Made by a program: the position numbers and the translations under genes
The notes under the pieces: generated by a model
Told to the model about the DNA's origin: nothing
What the model saw: only the letters and a program-made list of their open reading frames with translations
Databases searched by the model: none
DNA from: Klebsiella oxytoca NBRC 105695
GTDB lineage: Bacteria; Pseudomonadota; Gammaproteobacteria; Enterobacterales; Enterobacteriaceae
Direction: 5' to 3'
DNA: 64,000 nt
NCBI RefSeq assembly: GCF_001598695.1
Contig: NZ_BCZK01000012.1
Coordinates: 62,001-126,000, forward strand
Shown: in pieces, positions 40,573-50,271 of the stretch
Numbering within the stretch: position 1 is the stretch's first letter
Layout of the letters: the number at the start of each line of letters is the position of its first letter

Positions 40573-41310
40573 ATGAAAAATGTCGGCGATTTAATGAAGC
40601 GCCTGCAAAAGATGATGCCAGCCCATGTCGAACCCGCGTTCAAGACAGGTGAAGAGCTGCTGGCGTGGCAAAAAGAACAGGGCAAGCTGCGCTCTGAGGC
40701 GCTGGAACGCGAAAACCGCGCCATGAAAATGCAGCGTACCTTTAACCGCTCCGGCATCCGCCCGCTGCACCAGAACTGTTCGCTGGATAACTACCGGGTT
40801 GAGTGCGAGGGCCAGATGATTGCGCTGTCCAGAGCGCGCCAGTACGTTGAGGAGTTCGACGGCAATATCGCCAGCTTTATCTTCTCCGGAAAGCCGGGTA
40901 CCGGAAAAAACCACCTTGCCGCCGCTATCTGCAACGAGCTGCTGCTGCGGGGGAAATCGGTATTGATTATCACCGTCGCCGATATTATGTCAGCGATGAA
41001 AGATACCTTCGGCAACCGGGAAACCAGCGAAGAGCAGCTACTCACCGATTTGAGCAAGGTCGACCTGCTGGTAATAGACGAAATCGGTATGCAAACGGAA
41101 TCACGCTACGAGAAGGTCATCATTAATCAGATTGTCGATCGCCGCTCTTCGTCAAAGCGCCCAACCGGTATGCTGACGAACAGCACCATGGACGAGATGA
41201 ACAAACTACTTGGCGAGCGCGTAATGGACCGTATGCGGCTGGGCAATAGCCTGTGGGTCAATTTTAACTGGGAAAGCTACCGCGATCGCGTAACCGGAAA
41301 AGAGTATTAA
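40573..41310 (+). CDS. dnaC: DNA replication helicase loader DnaC
   Basis: 245-residue AAA+ loader of DnaB. N-terminal DnaB-interaction region, Walker A GKPGTGKNH at 106-114 (with the family Asn in place of the usual Ser/Thr), Walker B LLVIDEIGMQ, sensor and the C-terminal RMRLGNSLWVNFNWESYRDRVTGKEY. ATG 40573 is chosen for its GAGG at six bases and the family start MKNVGDLMKRLQKMM; an in-frame ATG at 40567 overlaps the dnaT stop and is possible. Confidence 0.96.
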   Translation: MKNVGDLMKRLQKMMPAHVEPAFKTGEELLAWQKEQGKLRSEALERENRAMKMQRTFNRSGIRPLHQNCSLDNYRVECEGQMIALSRARQYVEEFDGNIASFIFSGKPGTGKNHLAAAICNELLLRGKSVLIITVADIMSAMKDTFGNRETSEEQLLTDLSKVDLLVIDEIGMQTESRYEKVIINQIVDRRSSSKRPTGMLTNSTMDEMNKLLGERVMDRMRLGNSLWVNFNWESYRDRVTGKEY

Positions 41311-41374
41311 GATATTTCTGAACACCGCCAGCGTTATAATCTTTGCATGTTCAGCCACGGCGAAGAGTACGTCT

Positions 41375-41869
41375 ATGAAATCTGCAAAAACGTTGTTCCG
41401 CACGGCGATAGTGGCCGGCGCTTTATTCACCTTCGGCGCCCACGCCACCTCCTGGCAGGATTCTCTCTCCAGCGCCGCAAACCAGCTCAGCAGCCAGAAC
41501 GGTAGCCAGCAAAGCGGCGGGATGTCCCTCTCTTCGCTGACCGGTTTGCTCAACGGCGGCAACCAGTCGTTGACCTCCAGCAGCATGAATAATGCCGCAG
41601 GGATTATGTCTTATTGCGCGAAACAGAAGCTGGCTTCAGTCACCAATACTGAAAACATCAAAAATCAGGTGCTGGATAAACTGGGTCTCAGCACGCCGGA
41701 AAAACAAAAAGAAGACACCAGCTATCTTGAGGGTCTTCAGGGTTTGCTGACCAGCAAAGATGGCCAGCAGCTGAATCTGAACAACCTTGGCAGCAGCCCG
41801 CTGGCGGAAAAAGTCAAAACCAAAGCCTGCGACCTGGTCTTAAAACAGGGCGTGAGCTTCCTCTCCTGA
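41375..41869 (+). CDS. yjjA: YjjA family periplasmic protein (DUF2501)
   Basis: 164-residue secreted protein of unknown function. Signal peptide ending AHA at about residue 25, then SWQDSLSSAANQLSSQNG, MSLSSLTGLLNGGNQ and two cysteines (SYCAKQ, KACDLVL) that could pair. Own promoter likely: TATAAT at 41335-41340. An imperfect terminator hairpin follows at 41884. Confidence 0.92.
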   Translation: MKSAKTLFRTAIVAGALFTFGAHATSWQDSLSSAANQLSSQNGSQQSGGMSLSSLTGLLNGGNQSLTSSSMNNAAGIMSYCAKQKLASVTNTENIKNQVLDKLGLSTPEKQKEDTSYLEGLQGLLTSKDGQQLNLNNLGSSPLAEKVKTKACDLVLKQGVSFLS

Positions 41870-41883
41870 TTTATCCTCTTAAT

Positions 41884-41936
41884 GCCGCGTTTGGCGGGTT
41901 ACCCTGGCCAACGCGGCGGCAACGTCTGTTTTTTAA
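41884..41936 (+). terminator. Probable terminator of yjjA
   Basis: GCCGCGTTTGGC (41884-41895) pairs with GCCAACGCGGC (41907-41917), one base bulged, 15 bp after the yjjA stop; a TTTTTT run comes 13 bp later. Loop and spacing are not ideal. Confidence 0.45.
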
Positions 41937-42125
41937 CATCTTTGCCCGGAATCTCCTGTCTGACAGGATGTGAGGCAGATCAAAAACGGCGATTTCTAAA
42001 CCAATTCTGAACCACAGCACAAATTCATGACGTTACAATTGCGGCAATATTGCGCTGCAATTACAGTGTAGCGTGGAAAAAGATCTATCTGGCCAGCAGA
42101 CAACTGGCGTGAATGAGGATGAGCT

Positions 42126-44417
42126 GTGTCAGAGTTGTTATCCATCGCCCTGTTTCTTGCTTCGGTGATGATTTATGCATTAAAAGCCGGTCGTAATACC
42201 TGGTGGTTCGCCGCCACGCTCACGGTGCTGGGCCTGTTCGTTATTTTGAATATTACCCTCTACGCCAGCAATTACTTCACCGGCGATGGTATCAATGACG
42301 CGGTACTTTATACGTTGACCAACAGCCTGACGGGCGCTGGCGTGGGCAAATATATCCTGCCTGGCGTTGGGCTGGTCGTGGCGCTGGTCGCGGTATTTGG
42401 CGCACTCGGCTGGGTGCTCCGCCGCCGCCGGCATCACCCTCATCACTTTGGCTACAGCCTCGTGGCGCTGGTTCTGGCGCTGGCTTCAGTGGATGCCAGC
42501 CCCGCTTTTCGCCAGATTAGCGAGTTGGTTAAATCCCAGTCCCGCGATGGCGATCCTGACTTCGTGGCTTACTACAAAGAGCCATCAAAAAGCATCGCCA
42601 ATCCGCAACTGAACCTGGTGTACATCTACGGCGAAAGTCTGGAGCGCACTTATTTTGATAACGACGCCTTCCCGGACCTGACGCCGGAGCTCGGTAAACT
42701 CAAAAGCGAGGGGCTGGATTTCAGCAATACCGCCCAGCTGCCCGGCACAGACTACACGATTGCCGGAATGGTCGCCTCTCAGTGCGGGATCCCGCTGTTT
42801 GCGCCGTTTGAAGGCAACGCCTCGGCCTCAGTTTCCAGCTTTTTCCCGCAGAATATCTGCCTTGGGGATATCCTGAAAAACTCGGGTTATGAGAACTACT
42901 TCGTACAGGGCGCGAATCTGCGCTTCGCCGGAAAAGATGTCTTCCTGAAGTCTCACGGCTTCGATCATCTGTACGGCGCGGAAGAGCTAAAAACCACGGT
43001 TGCCGATCCGGCCTATCGTAACGACTGGGGCTTCTACGATGATACGGTGCTTGATGAAACCTGGAAAAAATTCGAAGCGCTTTCGCAGTCCGGTAAACGC
43101 TTCTCGCTGTTTGCTTTGACGGTCGATACCCATCATCCGGATGGTTTCATCTCCCGAACCTGCCAGCGCAAAAGCTACGACATGGACGGCAAAAAGAACC
43201 TCTCCTTTAGCGCCGTCTCCTGCAGTCAGGAGCACATTGCGGCGTTAATCGAGAAGATTAAAGCTTCTCCGTGGTTCAAAAATACGGTCATCGTAGTGTC
43301 ATCCGATCACCTGGCGATGAAAAACAGCGCCTGGGATTATCTGAATAAGCAGGATCGCAGCAATCTGTTTTTCGTCCTGCGCGGCGATCAACCCCAGCAG
43401 GATACGCTGGCCGTCAAACGTAATACCATGGATAACGGCGCGACAGTGCTCGATATTCTCGGCGGCGATAACTTTATTGGCCTTGGCCGCAGCAGCCTTT
43501 CCGGAGAGTCGCTCTCCACCGTGTTCCTCAATATGAAAGAGAAAGTGCTGGCGTGGAAGCCGGATATCATCCGCCTGTGGAATTTCCCCAAAGAGATGAA
43601 GAACTTCACCGTTGATGCGCAGAAAAATATGATCTCCTTCTCCGGCAGCCATTTCCGCCTGCCGCTGCTGCTGCGCATCTCCGACAAACGCGTTGAGCCG
43701 CTGCCGGAAAGCGAATACTCCGCACCGTTGCGCTTCCAGCTGGCCGATTTCGCGCCGCGTGATAATTTCGTCTGGGTCGACCGCTGCTACAAGATGGGTC
43801 AGCTGTGGTCGCCGGAAGTGGCGCTCTCCACCGACTGGTGCGTATCGCAGGGCCAGCTGGGAGGCGAACAGAAAGTCCAGCGCGTCGACAAAGCCCAGTG
43901 GCAGGGTAAAACCGCGTTCAAAGATACCCTTATCGATATGGAGCGTTATAAGGGCAACGTCGATACGCTGAAGATTGTCGATAACGACATTCGCTATAAA
44001 GCCGACAGCTTCCTGTTCAACGTTGCCGGCGCGCCGGAAGAGGTGAAGCAATTTAGCGGTATCTCTCGACCGGAAACATGGGGACGATGGTCTAACGCTC
44101 AGCTCGGCAGCGAAGTGAAAATTGAATATAAGGAGCCGCTGCCGGAGAAATTCGATCTGGTGATTACCGCCAAAGCCTACGGGCCGAATGCCAATAAGCC
44201 GATTCCGGTACGGGTAGGCAACAGCGAACAAACGATCGTCCTGGCTAATGATGTCACCACCACTACCCTACATTTCGATAATCCGTCGCGTAGCAGTACG
44301 TTGACGATTGCGCCGCCGGACCCGCAGTCCACGAACGAGGGCAATATTCTCGGCCACTCCCCGCGTCAGTTGGGCATCGGTATGGTTGAAATCAAAGTGG
44401 TGAAAAGCGAAGGGTAG
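42126..44417 (+). CDS. opgB: Phosphoglycerol transferase I OpgB (MdoB)
   Basis: 763-residue inner membrane enzyme that transfers sn-1-phosphoglycerol from phosphatidylglycerol to periplasmic osmoregulated glucans. Four membrane helices in the first 125 residues are followed by a large periplasmic sulfatase/alkaline-phosphatase-fold domain ([17 protein letters not shown] with the nucleophile region, and [21 protein letters not shown] metal-site motifs), then a C-terminal glucan-related region. Same length as E. coli. Followed by a 7-bp stem hairpin at 44427. Confidence 0.97.
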   Translation: MSELLSIALFLASVMIYALKAGRNTWWFAATLTVLGLFVILNITLYASNYFTGDGINDAVLYTLTNSLTGAGVGKYILPGVGLVVALVAVFGALGWVLRRRRHHPHHFGYSLVALVLALASVDASPAFRQISELVKSQSRDGDPDFVAYYKEPSKSIANPQLNLVYIYGESLERTYFDNDAFPDLTPELGKLKSEGLDFSNTAQLPGTDYTIAGMVASQCGIPLFAPFEGNASASVSSFFPQNICLGDILKNSGYENYFVQGANLRFAGKDVFLKSHGFDHLYGAEELKTTVADPAYRNDWGFYDDTVLDETWKKFEALSQSGKRFSLFALTVDTHHPDGFISRTCQRKSYDMDGKKNLSFSAVSCSQEHIAALIEKIKASPWFKNTVIVVSSDHLAMKNSAWDYLNKQDRSNLFFVLRGDQPQQDTLAVKRNTMDNGATVLDILGGDNFIGLGRSSLSGESLSTVFLNMKEKVLAWKPDIIRLWNFPKEMKNFTVDAQKNMISFSGSHFRLPLLLRISDKRVEPLPESEYSAPLRFQLADFAPRDNFVWVDRCYKMGQLWSPEVALSTDWCVSQGQLGGEQKVQRVDKAQWQGKTAFKDTLIDMERYKGNVDTLKIVDNDIRYKADSFLFNVAGAPEEVKQFSGISRPETWGRWSNAQLGSEVKIEYKEPLPEKFDLVITAKAYGPNANKPIPVRVGNSEQTIVLANDVTTTTLHFDNPSRSSTLTIAPPDPQSTNEGNILGHSPRQLGIGMVEIKVVKSEG

Positions 44418-44426
44418 CCCCTTCCA

Positions 44427-44447
44427 CCCGGCGGCTTTTGCGCCGGG
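44427..44447. terminator. Weak hairpin after opgB
   Basis: CCCGGCG-GCTTTTG-CGCCGGG, 7-bp stem 9 bp after the opgB stop; no T-run. May end opgB and the convergent Rpn-family gene transcript. Confidence 0.4.
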
Positions 44448-44469
44448 TCGCGGTGACTGGGTGCGGATA

Positions 44470-45396
44470 TTAGCTATGCAGCGGCTTTAACTCATCCGCT
44501 GAGAGCCCGGTAATCCGCTGAACCGTCTCGGTATCTAAACCGTTTTGCAGCATACTGCCGGCAATGCGCAACGCTTCCCGCCGGCTACCTTCCTGCAGAC
44601 CTTCCAGGCGCCCTTCTTGCCGGCCTTCCTGTATCCCTTCCTGCTTGAGTTTTTGAGCGATAGACATCAACCTCTCCTCATATTGTGGCAGACGGCGGGC
44701 CAACCGGCGGAGAAACACGCTCGGATCGGCGGTGTTGCCGTACTGCAGCATATAATGAAACAGCACTCTCAACTGCCTGCGGTTAGTGTATCCCAGCATG
44801 ACAAGGGTCGCCAACGACTCCGTAATCCCGCTGAGATCGCGCTGGCGAATATGCTTTTGCATCAGTTCCAGCAGCGCGACCCGCCGGTGCTGAACAATTT
44901 CATCGTCCGGTATCACCGTCACATCAACCAGCGGAAACGGACAGGCATACAGCGTCCTCGCCATCTGCGGGTCGGCAAATTCGTCCAGCCAGTTCAGGGA
45001 AAAGGGATAGGGGCTGGTCGCACCGTGATAAAAAAGCATCGGCACCACCAGCGGTAGCGTTTTGTGCCCGGCGTCGAGATGACGCTGCATGGCGGCAATC
45101 GCATAGCGCATCAGGCGAAAAGCCATATGGTTATCCGGCGAGCTCTGATGCTCTATCACCACATACACATATCCCAGGCCGCAGGGGGTTTGTACCGACC
45201 ATAGTACGTCCGAGTACCAGGCGCGCAGATCTTCATCGACAAAGCTCGCCGGTTCCAGCCGCAGGGTAGAAAAATCACACTGCTGACGGATCGCTTCCGG
45301 CAGGTGCAGCGTGAGAAAATCATTCGCCGTTTCCGGGTGGCGAAGAAATCGCTTAAAAACCGCATCATGCGGCGTTGAGGTCATCCGTTTTTTCAT
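44470..45396 (-). CDS. Rpn-family recombination-promoting nuclease/putative transposase
   Basis: 308-residue protein of the Transposase_31/Rpn (YhgA/YfcI-like) family, PD-(D/E)XK fold. Visible features: [34 protein letters not shown] at the start, [45 protein letters not shown] (D...EHQ catalytic core), and a C-terminal low-complexity [18 protein letters not shown] repeat. RpnA-type proteins stimulate RecA-independent recombination in E. coli. Start at 45396 (MKKRMTST) or 45384 (MTST) is uncertain; the 45441 start is less likely. No terminal inverted repeats were seen, so it is not itself an insertion sequence. Confidence 0.85.
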   Translation of the reverse strand: MKKRMTSTPHDAVFKRFLRHPETANDFLTLHLPEAIRQQCDFSTLRLEPASFVDEDLRAWYSDVLWSVQTPCGLGYVYVVIEHQSSPDNHMAFRLMRYAIAAMQRHLDAGHKTLPLVVPMLFYHGATSPYPFSLNWLDEFADPQMARTLYACPFPLVDVTVIPDDEIVQHRRVALLELMQKHIRQRDLSGITESLATLVMLGYTNRRQLRVLFHYMLQYGNTADPSVFLRRLARRLPQYEERLMSIAQKLKQEGIQEGRQEGRLEGLQEGSRREALRIAGSMLQNGLDTETVQRITGLSADELKPLHS

Positions 45397-45501
45397 GGCC
45401 GTCCGCTTGCCAGAAAGAGAAGGAAAGCCGGACTCTACCATCAGTTTTTGACCCGTTGGGTTTGACGATAATTTTCTGGGAAGCGCCTCGGAGAATAGCG
45501 C

Positions 45502-45524
45502 GGCGGCCAGCCGGGCTGGCCGCC
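45502..45524 (-). terminator. Hairpin after the gfr operon
   Basis: GGCGGCCAGC (45502-45511) pairs with GCTGGCCGCC (45515-45524), a 10-bp GC stem with 3-nt loop, 11 bp after the gfrF stop on the minus strand. No T-run follows, so a pause or partial terminator. Confidence 0.55.
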
Positions 45525-45535
45525 ATCAGCATAGC

Positions 45536-46546
45536 TTAGTAATCAAACTGACGATAATAACGACGGATATTAAGGTCGTGTCCGGTATGATGTTCGAAGT
45601 GGGCCGCCAGCCGGTCCACCAGCAGAGTAGAAACGACACACGGCGCCATGATCCAGCGGAAAGCATCATCAATACCGTTCAGCGGATAGTCACGCGGGTC
45701 GATAACCACCAGGTGGTCGGTGATCTTCGCAGCAAAGCGCTCAACGCGCTCATCCAGCGCCCGACATTTACCCTCGCCTTTCACCAGGAACAGGGGGACC
45801 TCTTTTTCCAGTAACTCCAGGGTGCCGTGGAAAAACTCAGCCGAACTCACCGACTTGGTCCGCTTCCACTGCATCTCTTCGAGAATACACATCGAGAACA
45901 GATAGACCTCGCCCCACATTTCCGCCCCGCCGATCCACATCATATAGTCGCAGCCGTGATACTGAGCGGCAATTTTATCCGCCTGCGGATCGAACTGGCG
46001 TTTGGCCTGCAGAAGATTTTCCGGCAGCAACTCCAGCTGGCTGGCAAAACGATCGTAATGGGCGAAATCGCCGTGACGATAAATGACGCGGAAGAATAAC
46101 CAGTAGAGCAGCATATATTCATATTCCACGCCGTTCTTGTGGCACATTGGAATATGCCAGCTCGCCGCCTCAGCTAATGGCGAATCGGCATTACGGGTAA
46201 TGGCCACGACGCGAATCCCCTGCGCTTTGCACCATTCGGCAATGGCCACCGACTCTTTGGTATCGCCGGATTTGGATAACGTCACCACCACCGCATCTTT
46301 ATTTAATTTTTTATGCCCGCGATGGATTAATTCCGCCGCCTGCTCAAGATAAACCGGCACGCCGGTTAATTCTTTAGCAAACTCATTAATTGCCATCATC
46401 GGAGCTAAAGAACCGCCTACCGAGGCGAAAAATAAGGCGCTGCAGCCGCTGTGATAAATATCGTCGGCGACGGCTTCCGCCTGTTTGCGCGCAGCGATGA
46501 TTTCGCGAGCACTGGTCAGGTACTCGTCCTGATTAAAACCCAACAT
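45536..46546 (-). CDS. gfrF: SIS-domain deglycase, gfrF-like
   Basis: 336-residue double-SIS protein similar in architecture to fructoselysine-6-phosphate deglycase FrlB, with the same C-terminal signature (NIRRYYRQFDY). SIS motifs: FFASVGGSLAPMMAINEFA, VVTLSKSGDTKESVAIAEW, and SAEFFHGTLELLEKEVPLFLV with the catalytic Glu/His. As last gene of a mannose-type PTS operon it is predicted to cleave a phosphorylated Amadori compound (glucoselysine 6-phosphate in Salmonella). Assignment of F versus E is by gene order. Confidence 0.75.
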   Translation of the reverse strand: MLGFNQDEYLTSAREIIAARKQAEAVADDIYHSGCSALFFASVGGSLAPMMAINEFAKELTGVPVYLEQAAELIHRGHKKLNKDAVVVTLSKSGDTKESVAIAEWCKAQGIRVVAITRNADSPLAEAASWHIPMCHKNGVEYEYMLLYWLFFRVIYRHGDFAHYDRFASQLELLPENLLQAKRQFDPQADKIAAQYHGCDYMMWIGGAEMWGEVYLFSMCILEEMQWKRTKSVSSAEFFHGTLELLEKEVPLFLVKGEGKCRALDERVERFAAKITDHLVVIDPRDYPLNGIDDAFRWIMAPCVVSTLLVDRLAAHFEHHTGHDLNIRRYYRQFDY

Positions 46547-46563
46547 AGTTTTCTCCTGAATAA

Positions 46564-47625
46564 TCAGATTTTACTTTTTAAGACGCGATCAAAATCGTCA
46601 AAAATACGTTTAGCCAGATCGATGCCTTTCAGTCCGGCGGTATGCCAGGCCAGCATCTGGACGGGAACAATCAGCAGCAGCGGCGCCAGGTGATGTTCAC
46701 ACGGGCAGTTTAGCGCCAGCGTCTGCGCATCCTCTTCGTCGCTCAGCGTCAGCGTAAAGGCGCGGGCAATGGACGGCGCCATATAGTCCCGCAGCGCCCG
46801 GGTCCGCCCATCCGGCGCATCTTCAATAAACAGCATCACATGGCGGCAATTCGCCTCCAGATAGGGACCATGCATATAAGCTTCCAGCTCAAAGCCGCTG
46901 GAAGGCACGCGCACCGTTTCGGTAAATTTAGTTTCAAACTCTTTCGCAACCCCAACCAGAGCGCCATAGCCGGTGGCGACAAAGCGCTCGCCGCCCCGCA
47001 GCGCTTCGCCATGCCTGTCGATAAACCGCGAGGTGCGGTCAATGACATCCGGGATCGCCGCTGCCAGCCGCTGCAGTTCGGCAAGATAGCGCTGCTCCTC
47101 GGCCTCGCTGGCTTTTCCCTGGCTACGGGCGATGGTCAGCGCCATCAGCAGCAAATTCAGCACCGTCGCGCTAAACCCTCTGGTGACAAACCCCACGCTC
47201 TCAATCCCGGTGTTGATATCCAGTATCCCGTCGCAGGCCCGGGCTATCGGGCTTTGCGGATCGGAGGTCAGAGCAAAAACCGGCAGGCTCAATGCCTGCA
47301 CCTTACGCATCGCCTCCAGCGTTGAGGCGCTTTTACCGCTCTGCGAAATCGCCACCACCAGATCGGTATGCGGATCGACCGCCTCGTAGTGCGTAAAGTT
47401 GTACGGCTCTTTAATCTCAACCAGGACGCCGAAGCGCTGCTCAAAGAAATAGCGCGCGCACAGGGCGGCGTTCAGCGACGACCCGGTCGCCAACAGCAGA
47501 ATGCGGCGCACCGGGTGCTGGCGGGCAAAAGTCTCAATCGCCGCCAGCTTTTGCCGGTAGTCGCGCAGGATCTGCGTCAGACAGGCCGACTCCTCACTGA
47601 TATAGGTCATCATCGTTGCTACCAT
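46564..47625 (-). CDS. gfrE: SIS-domain deglycase, gfrE-like
   Basis: 353-residue protein with two SIS domains resembling the isomerase half of GlmS but lacking the glutaminase domain. Features: ILLLATGSSLNAALCARYFFE, VVAISQSGKSASTLEAMRKV, VRVPSSGFELEAYMHGPYLEAN (E...H) and a C-terminal Lys. Predicted to hydrolyse fructoselysine 6-phosphate or a related adduct. AGGAG upstream of ATG 47625; 12 bp after gfrD. Confidence 0.75.
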   Translation of the reverse strand: MVATMMTYISEESACLTQILRDYRQKLAAIETFARQHPVRRILLLATGSSLNAALCARYFFEQRFGVLVEIKEPYNFTHYEAVDPHTDLVVAISQSGKSASTLEAMRKVQALSLPVFALTSDPQSPIARACDGILDINTGIESVGFVTRGFSATVLNLLLMALTIARSQGKASEAEEQRYLAELQRLAAAIPDVIDRTSRFIDRHGEALRGGERFVATGYGALVGVAKEFETKFTETVRVPSSGFELEAYMHGPYLEANCRHVMLFIEDAPDGRTRALRDYMAPSIARAFTLTLSDEEDAQTLALNCPCEHHLAPLLLIVPVQMLAWHTAGLKGIDLAKRIFDDFDRVLKSKI

Positions 47626-47637
47626 TTTCGACTCCTG

Positions 47638-48489
47638 TTAAAACAAGCCAATCCACGAACCCAGAATGCCCACCAGCGCCATCCCCCCGATAATAGAGAG
47701 CGGTTTAACCTTGCGCCCCAGCAGCCAGTAAACGATGCCGAAACTTACCAGCGGCAGCATACAGGGCAGAATGTCGTTGATAATGTCCTGCACCTGGGTT
47801 TTCGCCTCTCCGGCGCCGAATGAGATAGGGATGGTGATATCAATCATTGAAGCGGTCATCGCCCCGACCACCATCAGGCCGATAATCGACGCGCCGTAGG
47901 TCAGGCTCTCCATCATTCCGCTCTTCTGGATGCGCTGCAGTACCCCGGTGCCCAGCACATAGCCCCAGCGGGTAAAGAACCAGCGCACCAGGATGTGCGG
48001 CACGTTAAACACCAGCAGAAACAGGATGGGACCGAGAATGTTGCCTTTCAGGGCCAGGCTGGTGCCGATGCCGGTGGCGATCAGGCGCAGCGTGCCCCAG
48101 AAGAAGGAGTCCCCCAGCCCGGCCAGCGGCCCCATCAGCGACGCTTTGACGTTATCAATCGCGTTGGCGTCCATGTTCTTCTGCTGGCTATTCTTCTCCT
48201 CCATCGCCGCGGTGATCCCCAGCAGCAGGGTGACGATATGCGGCGTGGTATTGAAAAATACCAGATGTCGCTTTAACGCCCCGGCCAACTCCTCTTTGCG
48301 CGGATAGAGCTTTTTCAGCACCGGAATCAACGCGTAAACAAAGGCAAGATTCATCTGCCGCTCATAGTTCCAGGAGAACTCCATCTGGAAGGAGCGCCAG
48401 AAGACCCGGCGTAGATCGCGCGGCGTAATACGGGCCTCTTCCTGCGCCTGCGGCTGCAGAGTTTCTTCAGAAATCATCTTCGTCGTCAT
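47638..48489 (-). CDS. gfrD: PTS mannose-family EIID component
   Basis: 283-residue membrane EIID. N-terminal cytoplasmic part ITPRDLRRVFWRSFQMEFSWNYERQMNLAFVYALIPVLKKLY matches ManZ-type EIID; MGPLAGLGDSFFWGTLRLIATGIG is the family signature. Start at 48489 is supported by AAGGAG; it overlaps gfrC by 23 bp. Confidence 0.9.
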   Translation of the reverse strand: MTTKMISEETLQPQAQEEARITPRDLRRVFWRSFQMEFSWNYERQMNLAFVYALIPVLKKLYPRKEELAGALKRHLVFFNTTPHIVTLLLGITAAMEEKNSQQKNMDANAIDNVKASLMGPLAGLGDSFFWGTLRLIATGIGTSLALKGNILGPILFLLVFNVPHILVRWFFTRWGYVLGTGVLQRIQKSGMMESLTYGASIIGLMVVGAMTASMIDITIPISFGAGEAKTQVQDIINDILPCMLPLVSFGIVYWLLGRKVKPLSIIGGMALVGILGSWIGLF

Positions 48490-49246
48490 CGCTGACTCCT
48501 TGTTCTGTCGTCGTACGAGGTGAGCTCAACGCGGTGACGTTAACCATGACCACCGCCACAATAGCGCCGAGAATGGCGATGCCGGTTACCGGAATTTTCA
48601 GGTAGGCCATCAGCACGAAACCGAGGAAAAAGTACGGCGCAACTTTCTTATTAATCAGTAGTCTGGCGAGCATTGCGAAGCCGAGGGCCGGAATGATGCC
48701 AGTGGCGACGCTGAGCCCGTGTTTGATAAATTCCGGGATCGTGTCAAGCAGGGATTTCACCGCATTGCTGCCGACCAGGAATGACACGGTGACCACCGTG
48801 GCGAGCATCAGCGACAGCCCGAAGCCAGCAATCAAATGCATACGTTCAATGCCGCGGGTATCCGCCCGCTCCGCATAGCCGTCAGCCTTCTGGCTGAGCA
48901 TCGGAATAAACATCCCCAGATAGACGTTTTTCAGGATCAGCGTCAGGGTGGCGATGGGCAGTCCAAGCAGCAGCGCCGTTTCCGTTCCCGCGCCGGAGGT
49001 AATGGCGAACGCCACGCCGAGAATACCGCCGGTTACTACATCAGGCGGAATCGATGCGCCGACCGAGAAAGAGCCAATAAAGGCCAGCTCAAGCGTCGCG
49101 CCCATGATGACGCCGGTTTGTACATCCCCCAGCACCAGCCCGGTCAGCAGCCCGGTCACGATAGGCCGCGAAATCAGCGACGTTCCTAATGCATATTCCG
49201 ATTGCGCGATAAACGCCACCAGCCCCAGTAAGAGAGCCTCTACCAT
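48467..49246 (-). CDS. gfrC: PTS mannose-family EIIC component
   Basis: 259-residue polytopic EIIC (seven or so membrane helices) of the mannose-fructose-sorbose family: ALLLGLVAFIAQSEYALGTSLISRPIVTGLLTGLVLGDVQTGVIMGATLELAFIGSFSVGASIPPDVVTGG is the conserved N-terminal domain. Forms the sugar channel with GfrD. GGAGGA precedes ATG 49246. Confidence 0.9.
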   Translation of the reverse strand: MVEALLLGLVAFIAQSEYALGTSLISRPIVTGLLTGLVLGDVQTGVIMGATLELAFIGSFSVGASIPPDVVTGGILGVAFAITSGAGTETALLLGLPIATLTLILKNVYLGMFIPMLSQKADGYAERADTRGIERMHLIAGFGLSLMLATVVTVSFLVGSNAVKSLLDTIPEFIKHGLSVATGIIPALGFAMLARLLINKKVAPYFFLGFVLMAYLKIPVTGIAILGAIVAVVMVNVTALSSPRTTTEQGVSDDDEDDF

Positions 49247-49264
49247 AATCTGTCCTCCGCGGAA

Positions 49265-49735
49265 TTAAACGCATTCCGCAAAAAGCTGTTTGCGGTCGTT
49301 AGGGACCTGGCGAATCTCAACTTCGACGCCTTTCCCAACCAGTTGCTGCAGTTGCTCTATTTCCTCCGGGAGTAAATTAATCGCCTTAGAGATATTTTTA
49401 CTGCCCTCTTTGGCTTTAATTCCGCCGAGATTAATACTTTTAATTTCCTCGACGGCGCTGGCAATCCGCCAGGCATCATTTACCGATTCCACGACGATAA
49501 ACAGATTATATTTGTCGGTCACGCCGCTTTTTATCGATTCAATAGAGTCGTTAATATTTTTAATCACCAGTTTGACTGAAGGGGGTTTAGCGAGCTTAAT
49601 CGTCGTTTTCCGTAGCTCATCATCTGGGACATTATCGTTGGCAATTAAAATGCAATCAGCGCCGACATACTGCGTCCAGGAAAAGGCAACCTGGCCGTGA
49701 AGTAATCGATGGTCAACCCTTAATAGCGTAATCAT
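49265..49735 (-). CDS. gfrB: PTS mannose-family EIIB component
   Basis: 156-residue EIIB of the mannose-sorbose family. Phospho-acceptor His13 in LLRVDHRLLHGQVAFSWTQYVGAD; LIANDNVPDDELRKTTIKLAKP is conserved. Transfers phosphate to the incoming sugar at GfrC-D. GAGGGAA upstream; 14 bp after gfrA. Confidence 0.92.
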   Translation of the reverse strand: MITLLRVDHRLLHGQVAFSWTQYVGADCILIANDNVPDDELRKTTIKLAKPPSVKLVIKNINDSIESIKSGVTDKYNLFIVVESVNDAWRIASAVEEIKSINLGGIKAKEGSKNISKAINLLPEEIEQLQQLVGKGVEVEIRQVPNDRKQLFAECV

Positions 49736-49749
49736 AGTGTTCCCTCATT

Positions 49750-50172
49750 TCAGAAGTCTTTATCAATAGTCATCGCACTGGCAATCGTCTGATTGCAGTA
49801 CTGAATGCTCTCTTTGGCGCTTATTAATGCTTCAGAAATTAATTTTTCGGTATTCTCTTCGCCAGCTGAAATGAGCAAATCAATAATCAACGGCAGATTT
49901 AAGCCGGACAATAAATGAAAGTGCGGGCGCGATAGAAAGCGCACAAATTCATTATTGACGCTACCGGCGAAAATATCCGTAATCACAATCAGCTCATCCT
50001 GGGCGGGAAAACGCGCCAGCAGCGTCTCCACCTGCTGCGTGAGGTCGGCCTCCTCCTCGACGTAGGCGCACAGGGTATGAATATCCGGCTGTTTACCGAG
50101 GATCAGCTCCACGGAGTTCAGCAAACCGTTAGCAAAGGTGCCATGGCTGGCAAAAATATAGTGTCGTTTCAT
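49750..50172 (-). CDS. gfrA: PTS mannose-family EIIA component
   Basis: 140-residue EIIA with phospho-acceptor His10 in HYIFASHGTFANGLLNSVELILG. The ATG at 50172 is preferred over 50196 because GAGG lies at the right distance and family proteins start MKRxYIFASHG. First gene of the gfr-like operon, 37 bp after the consensus sigma-54 promoter at 50209-50224. Confidence 0.92.
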   Translation of the reverse strand: MKRHYIFASHGTFANGLLNSVELILGKQPDIHTLCAYVEEEADLTQQVETLLARFPAQDELIVITDIFAGSVNNEFVRFLSRPHFHLLSGLNLPLIIDLLISAGEENTEKLISEALISAKESIQYCNQTIASAMTIDKDF

Positions 50173-50208
50173 CCTTACCTCGAAAGCGCATTCCACTGCT
50201 TTCTTGAT

Positions 50209-50224
50209 TGCAACCGGCGTGCCA
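50209..50224 (-). promoter_or_regulatory. Sigma-54 promoter of the gfr-like PTS operon
   Basis: Minus strand TGGCACG-CCGG-TTGCA, an exact match to the sigma-54 consensus TGGCACG-N4-TTGCW with GG and GC dinucleotides at -24 and -12 spacing. Predicted start about 12 bp downstream (near 50198), leaving about a 26-nt leader. The activator is the adjacent GfrR/LevR-like protein, which has the GAFTGA loop needed to contact sigma-54. Confidence 0.9.
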
Positions 50225-50271
50225 GAAACAGTGGCGCGCCGGCTAGCGCAAGGATCAACTAATGAAGGGGA

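Noticed and set aside
43299-44231. 310-residue minus-strand open frame
   Set aside because: Antisense shadow of opgB caused by GC-rich codon use.
44470-45396. Transposable element suggested by the putative transposase family name
   Set aside because: No terminal inverted repeats or target duplications were found; Rpn proteins are chromosomal nucleases.
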